From Cyclobacteriaceae bacterium (lineage in GTDB: Bacteria; Bacteroidota; Bacteroidia; Cytophagales; Cyclobacteriaceae): DNA of 64,000 nt. Below, one piece after another: positions 43,411 through 51,636 of this stretch (its first letter is position 1; every line of letters begins with the position of its first letter). The stretch covers positions 186,001 through 250,000 of the forward strand of contig JAEUUI010000015.1 in the NCBI GenBank assembly GCA_016786585.1, read 5' to 3'. The position numbers and the translations under genes are program-made. The notes beneath the pieces were generated by a model, which was not told the origin of the DNA, made no database searches, and was given only the letters and a program-made list of their open reading frames with translations.

Positions 43411-44730
43411 TCAGTCCTTGAGAATTCCGTCTGCGACTCTGCCGTCTTCAGACGGGAAATCGATACCCAGTAACCTGGCGATGATCGGTGCGATATCAGG
43501 CACATTCATTTGAGGAACGATAACACCTGCATTAAGGCCGCTACCCCAGCCAACGAAGCCTGTCATGATTTCCGGAAAATCTGCGAAGTAGCCGTGAGCT
43601 CCTCCGGTTGCACTTCGGGTAAGTTTACCGGAGCCGGTTTGACGGAGAACGATTCCCTGAACCGGGTTCAGCGCAAGCAACGCGTCAGCATCTGCCCCCA
43701 GGGTTTGTAACTCTTCACGTTCGATGATTCGAAACATCTTCTTTTCTTCTTCGGAAAGATCATCCAGTATCTTCCTTACCCTGCGAAGTGTTCGTTCATC
43801 GTTCGGATCTTTCAGGTAGAGGAATGCAGATCCATTAGACGTATAGAATTTTGCTTTCCAGCGAGTGGAACTTTTGTACAGACCTTTTTTCTTAAGCCAC
43901 ACATTGGGTGCAAGCGCAAGATTCACATCATGAAATCCATGATCGCCCGTAATGAGTAATGTCGTATTATTCGTTATACCTGCCTGATCAATGGCAATTA
44001 GTATTTCATTCAAGGCCTGATCAATAATTCTCAATGCCTGGTCGACCGACTGATTGTTTATGCCGACTTTATGCTGTGCATGATCGATTCCCGCAAACCG
44101 TATGGCCGTGAACGTGGGTTTATGTGTCCGGATAATATATGAAGCCATCCTGCCGGTATTCATATCACTGTTAACATCGGCAACAGCAATTTTTCCAATA
44201 GCATTTTGTTCAAGTTCTTTCCACAAACCAGGTGAAGCAATGGCGTTCATGAAATCAGTACTTTTGCTCCCGGAAGCTTTCATTTGCCTGATGCGGGGAG
44301 AACCCGGGACATTATACTGTATGGATGCTCCTGCCGTAACCGGCCAAAACAGGGCTGAGGAAGACCTGCCTGTGGCCTGAACGGCATCAAATAATGTAGG
44401 AGATTTAATCATTGTCGGATTCCAACGCTTTTGTCCCATGCGCGGCCGATTGTAAAAAATCCCATGCTTATCGGGTAATACACCGGTAATCATACTAACA
44501 TGGTTCGGGTATGTTACACTTGGAAAGACAGGTTTAACCCCTGTGGCATAAACACCTTCATGCATCAAACGCTTGAGCGTTGGTGCGCTCCAACCCGAAT
44601 CAAGATAGAAGGCAGGCCTGAATCCATCAATGCTGATTAATATTACATATCGTTCAGACGAATAATCCTGACCAGAGGCAATGGTTGCCGGCAGAATAAA
44701 CAGGTGGAGGATGATTAACAGCTTCTTCAA
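43411..44730 (-). CDS. Secreted alkaline phosphatase superfamily phosphodiesterase (NPP-like)
   Basis: 439 residues with a signal peptide (ATIASGQ), read from a TTG start because no in-frame ATG fits and the n-region KK follows directly. NPP-type active-site features: metal-binding Asp35 in ISIDGFRP, Thr73 nucleophile in FPSVTYPNH, second-site residues in IDHAQH and GDHGFHD, and a C-terminal H in GGAHGYF. Enzymes of this family hydrolyse nucleotide pyrophosphate or phosphodiester bonds with two zinc ions. Probably periplasmic, scavenging nucleotides or phosphate. Ends before a strong hairpin region of the neighbouring gene. Confidence 0.88.
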   Translation of the reverse strand: MKKLLIILHLFILPATIASGQDYSSERYVILISIDGFRPAFYLDSGWSAPTLKRLMHEGVYATGVKPVFPSVTYPNHVSMITGVLPDKHGIFYNRPRMGQKRWNPTMIKSPTLFDAVQATGRSSSALFWPVTAGASIQYNVPGSPRIRQMKASGSKSTDFMNAIASPGLWKELEQNAIGKIAVADVNSDMNTGRMASYIIRTHKPTFTAIRFAGIDHAQHKVGINNQSVDQALRIIDQALNEILIAIDQAGITNNTTLLITGDHGFHDVNLALAPNVWLKKKGLYKSSTRWKAKFYTSNGSAFLYLKDPNDERTLRRVRKILDDLSEEEKKMFRIIEREELQTLGADADALLALNPVQGIVLRQTGSGKLTRSATGGAHGYFADFPEIMTGFVGWGSGLNAGVIVPQMNVPDIAPIIARLLGIDFPSEDGRVADGILKD

Positions 44731-44792
44731 GACAATGCTAATATCCGCATTATTTTCGGTTGATAAAACGGGGGAATTGCTATGAAAAATAA

Positions 44793-44817
44793 CAGCCCGG
44801 CTTTATGGGCCGGGCTG
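44793..44817 (-). terminator. Rho-independent terminator of the DUF4142 gene
   Basis: cagcccggc and gccgggctg form a 9-bp GC-rich stem. On the - strand it is followed by ttattttt, 29-53 bases after the stop at 44846. Confidence 0.92.
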
Positions 44818-44845
44818 CAGGTGTAGATAAAATATAATAAGAATC

Positions 44846-45427
44846 TTATTTTATTTCATCGACAGTTTTTTCGGTGGCTTTCGCCATTTCAAGGTGGTGC
44901 TCAAGCGCAGCAACTTTACCAGCCGCCCATGACTTCAGGTCAGCATCTTCGCCCTTATCAGCTTGCTTCTTGAATTTGTCAACCGCATCCTTGTGATCCT
45001 TCACCATGCAGTCGGTATACGCATCTTCAAAATCTTTTCCGGTTTTCTCCATCAGGTCATTGTACTTCTTCTGGCTCTTGTCGCTCAGCGTTGCCGGAAG
45101 AGAAATGTTCTTTTGCCCGGCAAGACCTTTCAATTCTTCATTTGCCTTGCTGTGATCGTCAATCATCATTTGTGCGAATTGCTTCACAGCAGGTGTTGAG
45201 GCACGTTCAAGCGCAAGTTTAGAAGCTTCCACCTCCATCATACCCATGTCAGCTACTGCAACAGCCCATTGGGTATCGTCTTCAATTTCAGAGTCGTCAA
45301 ACTTTGCTTCATTTTGGTCTTCAGCAACCTCTTTTGCATCCTCAGCCTTGTTTTTAGGTTGACAAGCCGCAAATGCGAAAGCAGCAGCAACAATTACAGT
45401 CCAAAAAGTATTACGGTTAATTTTCAT
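44846..45427 (-). CDS. DUF4142 lipoprotein
   Basis: 193 residues from the ATG at 45427 (MKINRNTFW). The reading frame extends to 45541 but only this start gives a lipoprotein signal: hydrophobic AAAFAFA then Cys22 (AACQPKN). After an acidic linker (about 25-55) comes a DUF4142 four-helix, ferritin-like bundle (about 55-190) with KQFAQMMIDDHSKANEELK, the helix typical of this family. Acid- and stress-induced in many bacteria, function unknown. Unlike surface lipoproteins of the locus at 48-51 kb, the residues after the Cys are not acidic, so it may stay periplasmic. Confidence 0.87.
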   Translation of the reverse strand: MKINRNTFWTVIVAAAFAFAACQPKNKAEDAKEVAEDQNEAKFDDSEIEDDTQWAVAVADMGMMEVEASKLALERASTPAVKQFAQMMIDDHSKANEELKGLAGQKNISLPATLSDKSQKKYNDLMEKTGKDFEDAYTDCMVKDHKDAVDKFKKQADKGEDADLKSWAAGKVAALEHHLEMAKATEKTVDEIK

Positions 45428-45590
45428 ATGCATTGGTTTTATTTGGTGTTTTGCACCCATGCTGATGATAACATCGTGCCACTCCAAAAAACATAACGAA
45501 AACATCCGATCTGCAAGTTGATAAAAAAGCATTGGGGACAATTTTGCTCAAACCTTGCCAACTTTGTAACGTTTGCAGGCCATGTTTGAG

Positions 45591-45627
45591 TTTGATTATT
45601 GCCGGAAATTGAAAAGCGGTATCTTTG
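45591..45627 (+). promoter_or_regulatory. Candidate Bacteroidota promoter of the ABC-F gene
   Basis: TATCTTTG (45620-45627) fits the TAnnTTTG -7 element and ends 19 bases before the ATG at 45647. A TTTG at 45591-45594 could serve as -33 element although the 25-base spacing is longer than usual. Confidence 0.45.
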
Positions 45628-45646
45628 CGGCTTATTTCACAGAAGT

Positions 45647-47287
45647 ATGATCTCAGTTGACGCGGTAACGGTAGAATTTAACGGTTCGGCACTTTTTAAG
45701 GACATTACCTTTAACATTAACGACAACGACCGCATAGCCCTGATGGGTAAAAATGGGGCCGGAAAGTCGACTTTGCTTAAAATCATAGCCGGGGTAAATA
45801 AGCCTACCCGCGGAAAGGTATCGGCCCCGAAGGATGCGGTAATCGCGTACCTTCCGCAGCACTTGCTTACGCAGGACACCGCCACGGTTTTTGAAGAGGC
45901 GTCCAAAGCGTTTGGCAAAATCCATGAGATGAAAAATCAAATGGAAGAGCTTAACAAGCAACTTGAAACGAGAACCGATTATGAGTCGGATGAGTACGCG
46001 AAAATTATCGAACAGGTATCTGAGCTCAGTGAGAAATATTACTCCATTGAAGAAATCAACTACGATGCGGAAGTTGAGAAAACGCTGATGGGTCTGGGCT
46101 TTTTGCGCTCGGATTTCACGCGGCCTACGAGCGAGTTCAGCGGTGGATGGCGTATGCGCATCGAACTGGCTAAAATCCTGCTTCAAAAACCCGATCTGAT
46201 TTTATTGGATGAGCCGACTAACCACATGGATATTGAATCCATCCAGTGGCTTGAGGAATTTCTGATCAACAATGCAAAAGCGGTAATTGTAATCAGTCAC
46301 GATAAAACATTCGTAGATAATCTTACCAACCGCACCATTGAGGTAACAATGGGAAGAATTTACGACTACAAGGCGAAATACACGCATTACCTGCAACTGC
46401 GGAAGGAAAGACGCGAGCAGCAGCAGAAGCAGTTTGACGACCAGCAGAAAGAAATTGCCGACATCCAGGCGTTCATTGAACGCTTCAAAGGAACTTACTC
46501 CAAAACATTACAGGTTCAGTCGCGCGTGAAGATGCTGGAGAAGATTGAGATCATCCAGGTTGATGAAGTTGATACATCCGCATTGAACCTGAAGTTCCCT
46601 CCTGCTCCGCGCTCCGGTAACTATCCGGTTATCGCAGAAGGCATTACAAAAAAATACGGTGATCATGTAGTGTTTAAGGACGCTTCGGTAACGATCGCAC
46701 GCGGTGAGAAAGTTGCCTTCGTAGGTAAGAACGGTGAAGGTAAATCGACTTTCATTAAGGCGATCATGGGTGAAATCGATTTTGACGGGAAACTGCAAAT
46801 CGGCCACGGGGCACAGATCGGGTACTTTGCACAGAACCAGGCCTCGTTGCTTGATGGTGAGCTAACCGTTTTCCAGACAATAGATCAGATTGCGTTTGGC
46901 GATATCCGTTCAAAGATCAAAGACATTCTTGGTGCGTTCATGTTCAGTGGAGATACGATTGAAAAGAAAGTGAAGGTATTGTCCGGTGGGGAGAAAACAC
47001 GTCTTGCCATGATCAAGCTTTTGCTTTCCCCGGTAAATCTGTTAATCCTGGATGAACCTACCAACCACCTCGACATCAAAACAAAAGACATCCTGAAAGA
47101 TGCCTTACGGGATTTTGACGGAACGCTGATTCTTGTCTCTCACGATCGTGACTTCCTGGATGGCCTGGCGAATAAAGTATTTGAATTTGGTAATAAGCGT
47201 ATCCGCGAACACTTTGAGGACATCACCGGATTCTTACGGAATAAGAAGATGGAAAACCTTCGCGAGATTGAACGAAGCGCGAAGTAA
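45647..47287 (+). CDS. ABC-F family ribosome-associated ATPase
   Basis: 546 residues from the ATG at 45647 (MISVDAVTVEF); the frame runs 16 codons further up only by a TTG. Two ABC domains without membrane segments: Walker A 34-42 (GKNGAGKST) and 360-368 (GKNGEGKST), signatures FSGGWRMR and LSGGEKTR, Walker B DLILLDEPTNHMD and LLILDEPTNHLD. The linker (about 230-310) is highly charged with a coiled-coil look, the P-site tRNA interaction motif of ABC-F proteins. They bind the ribosomal E site and act in translation control or antibiotic protection; the short linker and lack of a C-terminal extension suggest a housekeeping type (Uup/YbiT group) rather than a resistance protein. Confidence 0.92.
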   Translation: MISVDAVTVEFNGSALFKDITFNINDNDRIALMGKNGAGKSTLLKIIAGVNKPTRGKVSAPKDAVIAYLPQHLLTQDTATVFEEASKAFGKIHEMKNQMEELNKQLETRTDYESDEYAKIIEQVSELSEKYYSIEEINYDAEVEKTLMGLGFLRSDFTRPTSEFSGGWRMRIELAKILLQKPDLILLDEPTNHMDIESIQWLEEFLINNAKAVIVISHDKTFVDNLTNRTIEVTMGRIYDYKAKYTHYLQLRKERREQQQKQFDDQQKEIADIQAFIERFKGTYSKTLQVQSRVKMLEKIEIIQVDEVDTSALNLKFPPAPRSGNYPVIAEGITKKYGDHVVFKDASVTIARGEKVAFVGKNGEGKSTFIKAIMGEIDFDGKLQIGHGAQIGYFAQNQASLLDGELTVFQTIDQIAFGDIRSKIKDILGAFMFSGDTIEKKVKVLSGGEKTRLAMIKLLLSPVNLLILDEPTNHLDIKTKDILKDALRDFDGTLILVSHDRDFLDGLANKVFEFGNKRIREHFEDITGFLRNKKMENLREIERSAK

Positions 47288-47392
47288 TACATGTGCAGGG
47301 GCTGAGCCACCCATCCATGACCCAGGTGCCCGCACGATGTAACCTAAAACATTACACAAGAAAGTAACAAATCAATTAACGCAAGGGATTGT

Positions 47393-47409
47393 ATAGGAGT
47401 AACTCCTAT
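47393..47409. promoter_or_regulatory. 17-base palindrome masking a Shine-Dalgarno-like sequence
   Basis: ATAGGAGT-A-ACTCCTAT, a perfect palindrome with a single central A. On the + strand the left arm has AGGAG (47395-47399) and the right arm its complement CTCCT, ending in the AT of an ATG. It could be a protein operator or an RNA hairpin that hides the start of the tiny reading frame at 47408. Confidence 0.45.
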
Positions 47410-47452
47410 GGAAACTCATAAAAATCTTCGCTTTATCGAAAAAATTCGTTGA
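47408..47452 (+). CDS. Possible 14-residue mini-gene (METHKNLRFIEKIR)
   Basis: ATG to TGA, 14 codons, no recognizable family. It has an AGGAG 8 bases upstream of the ATG, unusual in a phylum that rarely uses Shine-Dalgarno sites, and that site is paired in a perfect hairpin. A bidirectional terminator follows at 47501. It lies between convergent genes and downstream of the ABC-F gene. It may be a real small peptide or leader, or simply the 3' tail of the ABC-F transcript. Confidence 0.25.
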   Translation: METHKNLRFIEKIR

Positions 47453-47500
47453 ACGGTAAAAAATTATGTAATCTGTATAGCTTAGAACATAGGAAAACAA

Positions 47501-47526
47501 AAAAGGCGCCCTTTTGGACGCCTTTT
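47501..47526 (-). terminator. Rho-independent terminator of the sugar-utilization operon
   Basis: aaaaggcg and cgcctttt form an 8-bp stem (extended by cc/gg). On the - strand it is followed by ttttttgtttt, 36-61 bases after the SusE-like stop at 47562. The + strand also has a short T-run, so it may serve the ABC-F side as well. Confidence 0.92.
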
Positions 47527-47561
47527 AATCAGATCACATACGATCCGCGGGTAAAGCCAAC

Positions 47562-48788
47562 TTAATTATTAATCGTTACTGTTTTTGCATTTGTTGCTGC
47601 ATCAATCACCAATGTCACATCGTACGATCCGGCATTGATCACGTGAAAGTTATGGTACGGACCGCTAACCGGGGCCGCTGTCGCATCGATGATGTTTCCG
47701 GAAGAGATTGTCGTTCCGCTTACCGTTGCTCCGGCGTAATCGATCTGCAATCCACCCCATGTTGCATTCTGCAGGAAGATAAACTCCTTGCCTGCAAGGA
47801 ACGGAACGTCATTCCATGTCCAAGTAAATACGGTGCCGGATTTTGTAGGTGTTTTAGCTTCGTAGCCACCGGTTCCGTCACCATTGAATGATCCGTTAGC
47901 GGTTGCGTCACCGATGATCGCCATTGAGAAATCTGAGAAGTCGGTTGTTGCCAATGCAGTCCACGTTCCTTCACCGCCCGTTGTGCTGGCCGTGTAGGTT
48001 AGCGTTAATGTATAATTACCCGCTGCAAAACTTGGAATGTTTTCGTTGAAGAAGCCCGGATCAACATGTTGTGCTTCCCATGCTGCACCATAGCTTTCAA
48101 CTCCGAGAAAAGAGAAGGTGGCAAAGTCGGCAGTATAATAGGAAGCCCAGCCTTCATTAAATCTGTACTTGTAACCATTTCCAAAAACCATTTCAACTGG
48201 TCCCTCAAAAACTGTTTGCTCTTTTGAAACAGACTTCAGGGGTAATGAAATGCTTTCCGTCCAGCTTCCGTCTGCGAGCGCATCTCCCACCACTTGCGGT
48301 TTTACCGGTGTGATTACCACACGCATTTCGTTAAGGTCGGCAACAACGTAGTACAAGCCTTCTGTTGTAACGGTAATTGGATCTGCATCTTCTTCCAGTG
48401 TCCCAATGATCACATGATCATCATCCACTGACATTGCTGCTTCTAGACCATTTTGTTCGTCTGCATCAGCAGAACCAATCAGCATACCGCCATCTTCGTT
48501 AACTAATGCAAACTGAATCTCGCTGTTCGCACCGATGTACATATATTTTCCATACACGCTGTCAACGGCTGCAGGACCATGTGCAGGATCAAGTTTAGCC
48601 AACGCCATGCGCGCTGCAATGTCCGTAGGCTGCTCTGCGATCGTGTTCGTTCCGAAGACGAAGAAACCTTCGGTTTTAGGCAGAAGAATTTTAGAGCCGC
48701 CACCATCGTCATCGCTGCACGAATAGAAATAAACCGGTATGACCAGCAGCAGGAGTATACGGAGCATTCTTTTAATTGATTGTTTCAT
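47562..48788 (-). CDS. SusE/SusF-like outer-membrane lipoprotein
   Basis: 408 residues from the ATG at 48788; a GTG two codons upstream also exists. Lipoprotein signal with Cys24 followed by SDDDGG, the acidic surface-export signal of Bacteroidota. The body repeats beta-sandwich modules like the starch-binding domains of SusE/SusF: TTEGLYYVVADLNEMRVVI, YKYRFNEGWASYY, and a C-terminal AGSYDVTLVIDAATNAKTVTI. It should bind glycan at the cell surface. Last gene of the sugar-utilization operon, 30 bases after the GH71/99-like gene, ahead of a strong terminator. Confidence 0.82.
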   Translation of the reverse strand: MKQSIKRMLRILLLLVIPVYFYSCSDDDGGGSKILLPKTEGFFVFGTNTIAEQPTDIAARMALAKLDPAHGPAAVDSVYGKYMYIGANSEIQFALVNEDGGMLIGSADADEQNGLEAAMSVDDDHVIIGTLEEDADPITVTTEGLYYVVADLNEMRVVITPVKPQVVGDALADGSWTESISLPLKSVSKEQTVFEGPVEMVFGNGYKYRFNEGWASYYTADFATFSFLGVESYGAAWEAQHVDPGFFNENIPSFAAGNYTLTLTYTASTTGGEGTWTALATTDFSDFSMAIIGDATANGSFNGDGTGGYEAKTPTKSGTVFTWTWNDVPFLAGKEFIFLQNATWGGLQIDYAGATVSGTTISSGNIIDATAAPVSGPYHNFHVINAGSYDVTLVIDAATNAKTVTINN

Positions 48789-48824
48789 AGACACTTGTTT
48801 TAGTTAATTATTGTTTATTGATCG

Positions 48825-50072
48825 TTAGTTAAGTTGATTCATGAGTTCGGTAGCTTTCGCTACATCCAGTTCGGTAAGGCTTTTGAAAATCTGCGCAAGT
48901 GTGAGTTCCGCCGCGGCATTGCCTTTCAGCGCTTTCTTTTTCAGGTAGTACTGATGGATAAGCTGAAGCTCATCAAGGCCATAGTTGACTCCGGTAAATT
49001 GCTGGAGCTGTTGAAGATTCAGGAACTCGTCTTCCAGCGTGGGTTCGATTACCGTACCTTCTCCGAAATCATTCCACGTTACCAGCTGGAGATAATCGAT
49101 ACCGCGGTCTTTTGCTTTGTTGAGGGTGCTAATAAAAGTCTGACCGTCAGTCGGGTCGACATAACCGTAACTATCGCCCCATCCGCCTTCTTCATAAAAA
49201 TCATGGAAGCGCGGATACGCAGATCCGATCATCATCTCAAACAGCGCTTTCTTGTTATAAAACAAATCCAGCTTGCTGAGTGAAGTGTTGAAATCTACCC
49301 AGGCAAATTCTCCGTTATCAGTTGAGCCGGTGTACGCTCCGTGATCCCAAAGCGGAAGGAACCTTGGTTTTGTTTTAAGGGCTGAAAAAATCTGTTCCCA
49401 CTTCGAGCCGTCACGGAAATACCGCGGACCAAACGTGAGCAGCAGCGGAGCTTTATTAAAACTTAAATATTCCGGCTTGCTGAAATACGTTTCCTCAGCG
49501 TACTTCATATCAAGCTGTGCCGCGTATAGTGCTGTTTTACCGGTTTGCGTCTGCACAGCTTCTGCCGTATACTCTTCGTAAACAAGCGCGAATTTCAACC
49601 CTACGTCATCCAGCTTATCAACCAGGGCATTAGCCCCGGAAAGATTTACACCATAATCATTTACGTTGTGTGATCCGTACCAGTCGATCAGCACGGCATC
49701 AACACCGGCATATTTCATCAGCAGCAAATGATACTCCACTACGTCCGGATCTTTCGAATCGTACGGTCCGATCAATGGATAGTAATGCGAAGCGATTTGA
49801 CGTTTGCCCGTTCCGTCTGTGATGTCGGGGTTTTGTGTCGACATTTTCCAGTGACTTCCCCAATAGCCGGAATAGGATTTAGTCTGAAACCAAGGCATGT
49901 AATGCATGTAAATCTGCATCGGATTGGTTTTCACCACGGGATGAGTATCAATCACCGGATCAACCGGAGCCTTGTCATCATCGCCTGAACAATTCGCGCA
50001 GAGCATCGTCACCATCAGCGCAACAGTTGCGATCATTCGGGTTGGAGTTGATAGAGTTATAAGTCGTTTCAC
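48825..50072 (-). CDS. GH71/99-like glycoside hydrolase, surface lipoprotein
   Basis: 415 residues from a GTG start (MKRLITL), which supplies the positive n-region; an ATG at 50036 would leave a poor signal peptide. Lipid Cys28 is followed by SGDDD, a surface-export signal. The barrel resembles the GH71/GH99 group: YMHYMPWFQTK, SGYWGSHW, the strand-end AGVDAVLIDWYGS, FALVYEEYT with Glu residues, and a late WNDFGEGTVIEP. GH99 acts on alpha-1,2-mannosides and GH71 on alpha-1,3-glucan; the family call cannot be narrowed from sequence alone. It sits in a SusC/D operon 17 bases after SusD. Confidence 0.82.
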   Translation of the reverse strand: MKRLITLSTPTRMIATVALMVTMLCANCSGDDDKAPVDPVIDTHPVVKTNPMQIYMHYMPWFQTKSYSGYWGSHWKMSTQNPDITDGTGKRQIASHYYPLIGPYDSKDPDVVEYHLLLMKYAGVDAVLIDWYGSHNVNDYGVNLSGANALVDKLDDVGLKFALVYEEYTAEAVQTQTGKTALYAAQLDMKYAEETYFSKPEYLSFNKAPLLLTFGPRYFRDGSKWEQIFSALKTKPRFLPLWDHGAYTGSTDNGEFAWVDFNTSLSKLDLFYNKKALFEMMIGSAYPRFHDFYEEGGWGDSYGYVDPTDGQTFISTLNKAKDRGIDYLQLVTWNDFGEGTVIEPTLEDEFLNLQQLQQFTGVNYGLDELQLIHQYYLKKKALKGNAAAELTLAQIFKSLTELDVAKATELMNQLN

Positions 50073-50089
50073 AAAAAGTCGTTGAACTG

Positions 50090-51625
50090 TTAATAGCCGG
50101 TGCTTGGTACCATCTTCGAATTTGTATCAATCTCCTGCAGTGGCACGGGGTAGTAATAGTCTTTCGGCTGGTACACGATCTCCCCTTGCGTTTTTCGCTT
50201 CACGTTATATTTGTTGACTTCTTCCTCGACAATTTTCCAGCGGACGATATCATACCAGCGATGCCCTTCTCCGAATAATTCGCGGAAGCGTTCCTCCCGG
50301 ATCGAATCGCGCAGCTGCGTACCGGTGACTGCATAGTCAACCGAAGGTTCAGGCGTGTTGGAATCAAAGCCATAAGCACGCCTCCTGATTTTATTCATGT
50401 ATTCTGCAGCAGTAACGTCATCACCGTCATGGTTCAGAACTTCAGCATACATCAGGTATACATCAGCCAGGCGCATGATCAGGTAGTTCGCACCACTGTT
50501 GCGATTGGTTGATAAAACACAATAGTCCTTTGGATTATACTTCCGGAAGCTATGCCCGGTGAAATTGAACTCGCTAGCACCAGCAGGTTCCATGGTTCCG
50601 TCAACAGTCGCCACTAAATCTTCCGGTGCGTAGGTGCAAACTTTCAATCGCGGGTCACTGCCAAAACGATCGATGTTCACACCGTGTGGTGTGCAATTAC
50701 TCCAGCCGCGTTCGGGTGCAGCAATCACCAGCGCGATGCCGGAACCCAACCCATTTTCCCAAATGTTGAGCGCCATATCAACGGTATAGTTGATTTCCCA
50801 CAGCGACTCCTTGCTGAATTCGTTCTTTCCCTGGAACAAATCATCATACCGGTCTGCAGGTACTAGTTCGTAGTTCGGGTTATTGATCACTTCTTCGAAG
50901 TATGTTCTTGCTCCGGCATAGTCTTCCATGTACAAGTGCACCTGTCCCAGAAATCCTTTAGCGGCAAATTTTGTGACGCGGGCAACATTGTCTGCGCTCC
51001 AGCTTTCCGGAAGGTCGGCCTCGGCAGCTTCGAAGTCCGCAAGAATCTGATCGTACACCTCGCCCACCGTTGCGCGCGGGATCATCATTTCCTCGCGGGA
51101 TGTAGCTACTTTCAGGATCAGTGGAACGGCCAGCCGTTCCTTGTCAACCGCGTACGATTCCTCACCCCATAAGCGAACCATATGGAAGTATGCGAATGCA
51201 CGCAGGAATTTGGCCTGGGCCACAATCTGCGTCAGCTGATTCATCTCTCCCGCTGATGCAGGCGAATACACTTTCGCATTCTCGATAATGTCGTTTGCCC
51301 GCGCAACGACCCGGTAAAATCCACGCCAGGCGATGTAAACGTTTCCATCGGCTGATGTTACTTCATTTCGGTTTTGCGCATTCCAGTAATCGGATTCATG
51401 GGGCAACGCCAGCAAGGTCTGGATGTAAAATGTTTGTCCGAATAGGTCGAGATTCTTAACGGCATCGTATGTACCGTTCAATGCAAGGTCGAATTGCGCG
51501 ATGTCGGTAAAAAAATTATCACCATTCAATTCATTAATGTTTTCTACTTCGAGAAAACTGTCGGAACATCCCAACATGATTCCCGCAGTGAGTGTCAGTA
51601 GTAAAAGCTTCTTGTGCATTTTCAT
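50090..51625 (-). CDS. SusD/RagB family glycan-binding lipoprotein
   Basis: 511 residues. Signal peptide with lipid Cys20 (IMLGCSDSFLE). Typical SusD features: N-terminal SFLEVENINELNGDNFF, TPR-like helices (about 80-240) with FLRAFAYFHMVRLWGE, RADIVYLMYAEVLNHD-type segment (LADVYLMYAEVLNH), and the C-terminal FGEGHRWYDIVRWK then YPVPLQEI. It forms the hinged lid over the SusC transporter at the cell surface and delivers oligosaccharides. Encoded 11 bases after SusC. The bound sugar is not predictable. Confidence 0.95.
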   Translation of the reverse strand: MKMHKKLLLLTLTAGIMLGCSDSFLEVENINELNGDNFFTDIAQFDLALNGTYDAVKNLDLFGQTFYIQTLLALPHESDYWNAQNRNEVTSADGNVYIAWRGFYRVVARANDIIENAKVYSPASAGEMNQLTQIVAQAKFLRAFAYFHMVRLWGEESYAVDKERLAVPLILKVATSREEMMIPRATVGEVYDQILADFEAAEADLPESWSADNVARVTKFAAKGFLGQVHLYMEDYAGARTYFEEVINNPNYELVPADRYDDLFQGKNEFSKESLWEINYTVDMALNIWENGLGSGIALVIAAPERGWSNCTPHGVNIDRFGSDPRLKVCTYAPEDLVATVDGTMEPAGASEFNFTGHSFRKYNPKDYCVLSTNRNSGANYLIMRLADVYLMYAEVLNHDGDDVTAAEYMNKIRRRAYGFDSNTPEPSVDYAVTGTQLRDSIREERFRELFGEGHRWYDIVRWKIVEEEVNKYNVKRKTQGEIVYQPKDYYYPVPLQEIDTNSKMVPSTGY

Positions 51626-51636
51626 ATTCGCAATGA

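Noticed and set aside
45653-46186. 177-codon - strand open frame inside the ABC-F gene
   Set aside because: Antisense to the Walker A region of a conserved protein; no recognizable family.
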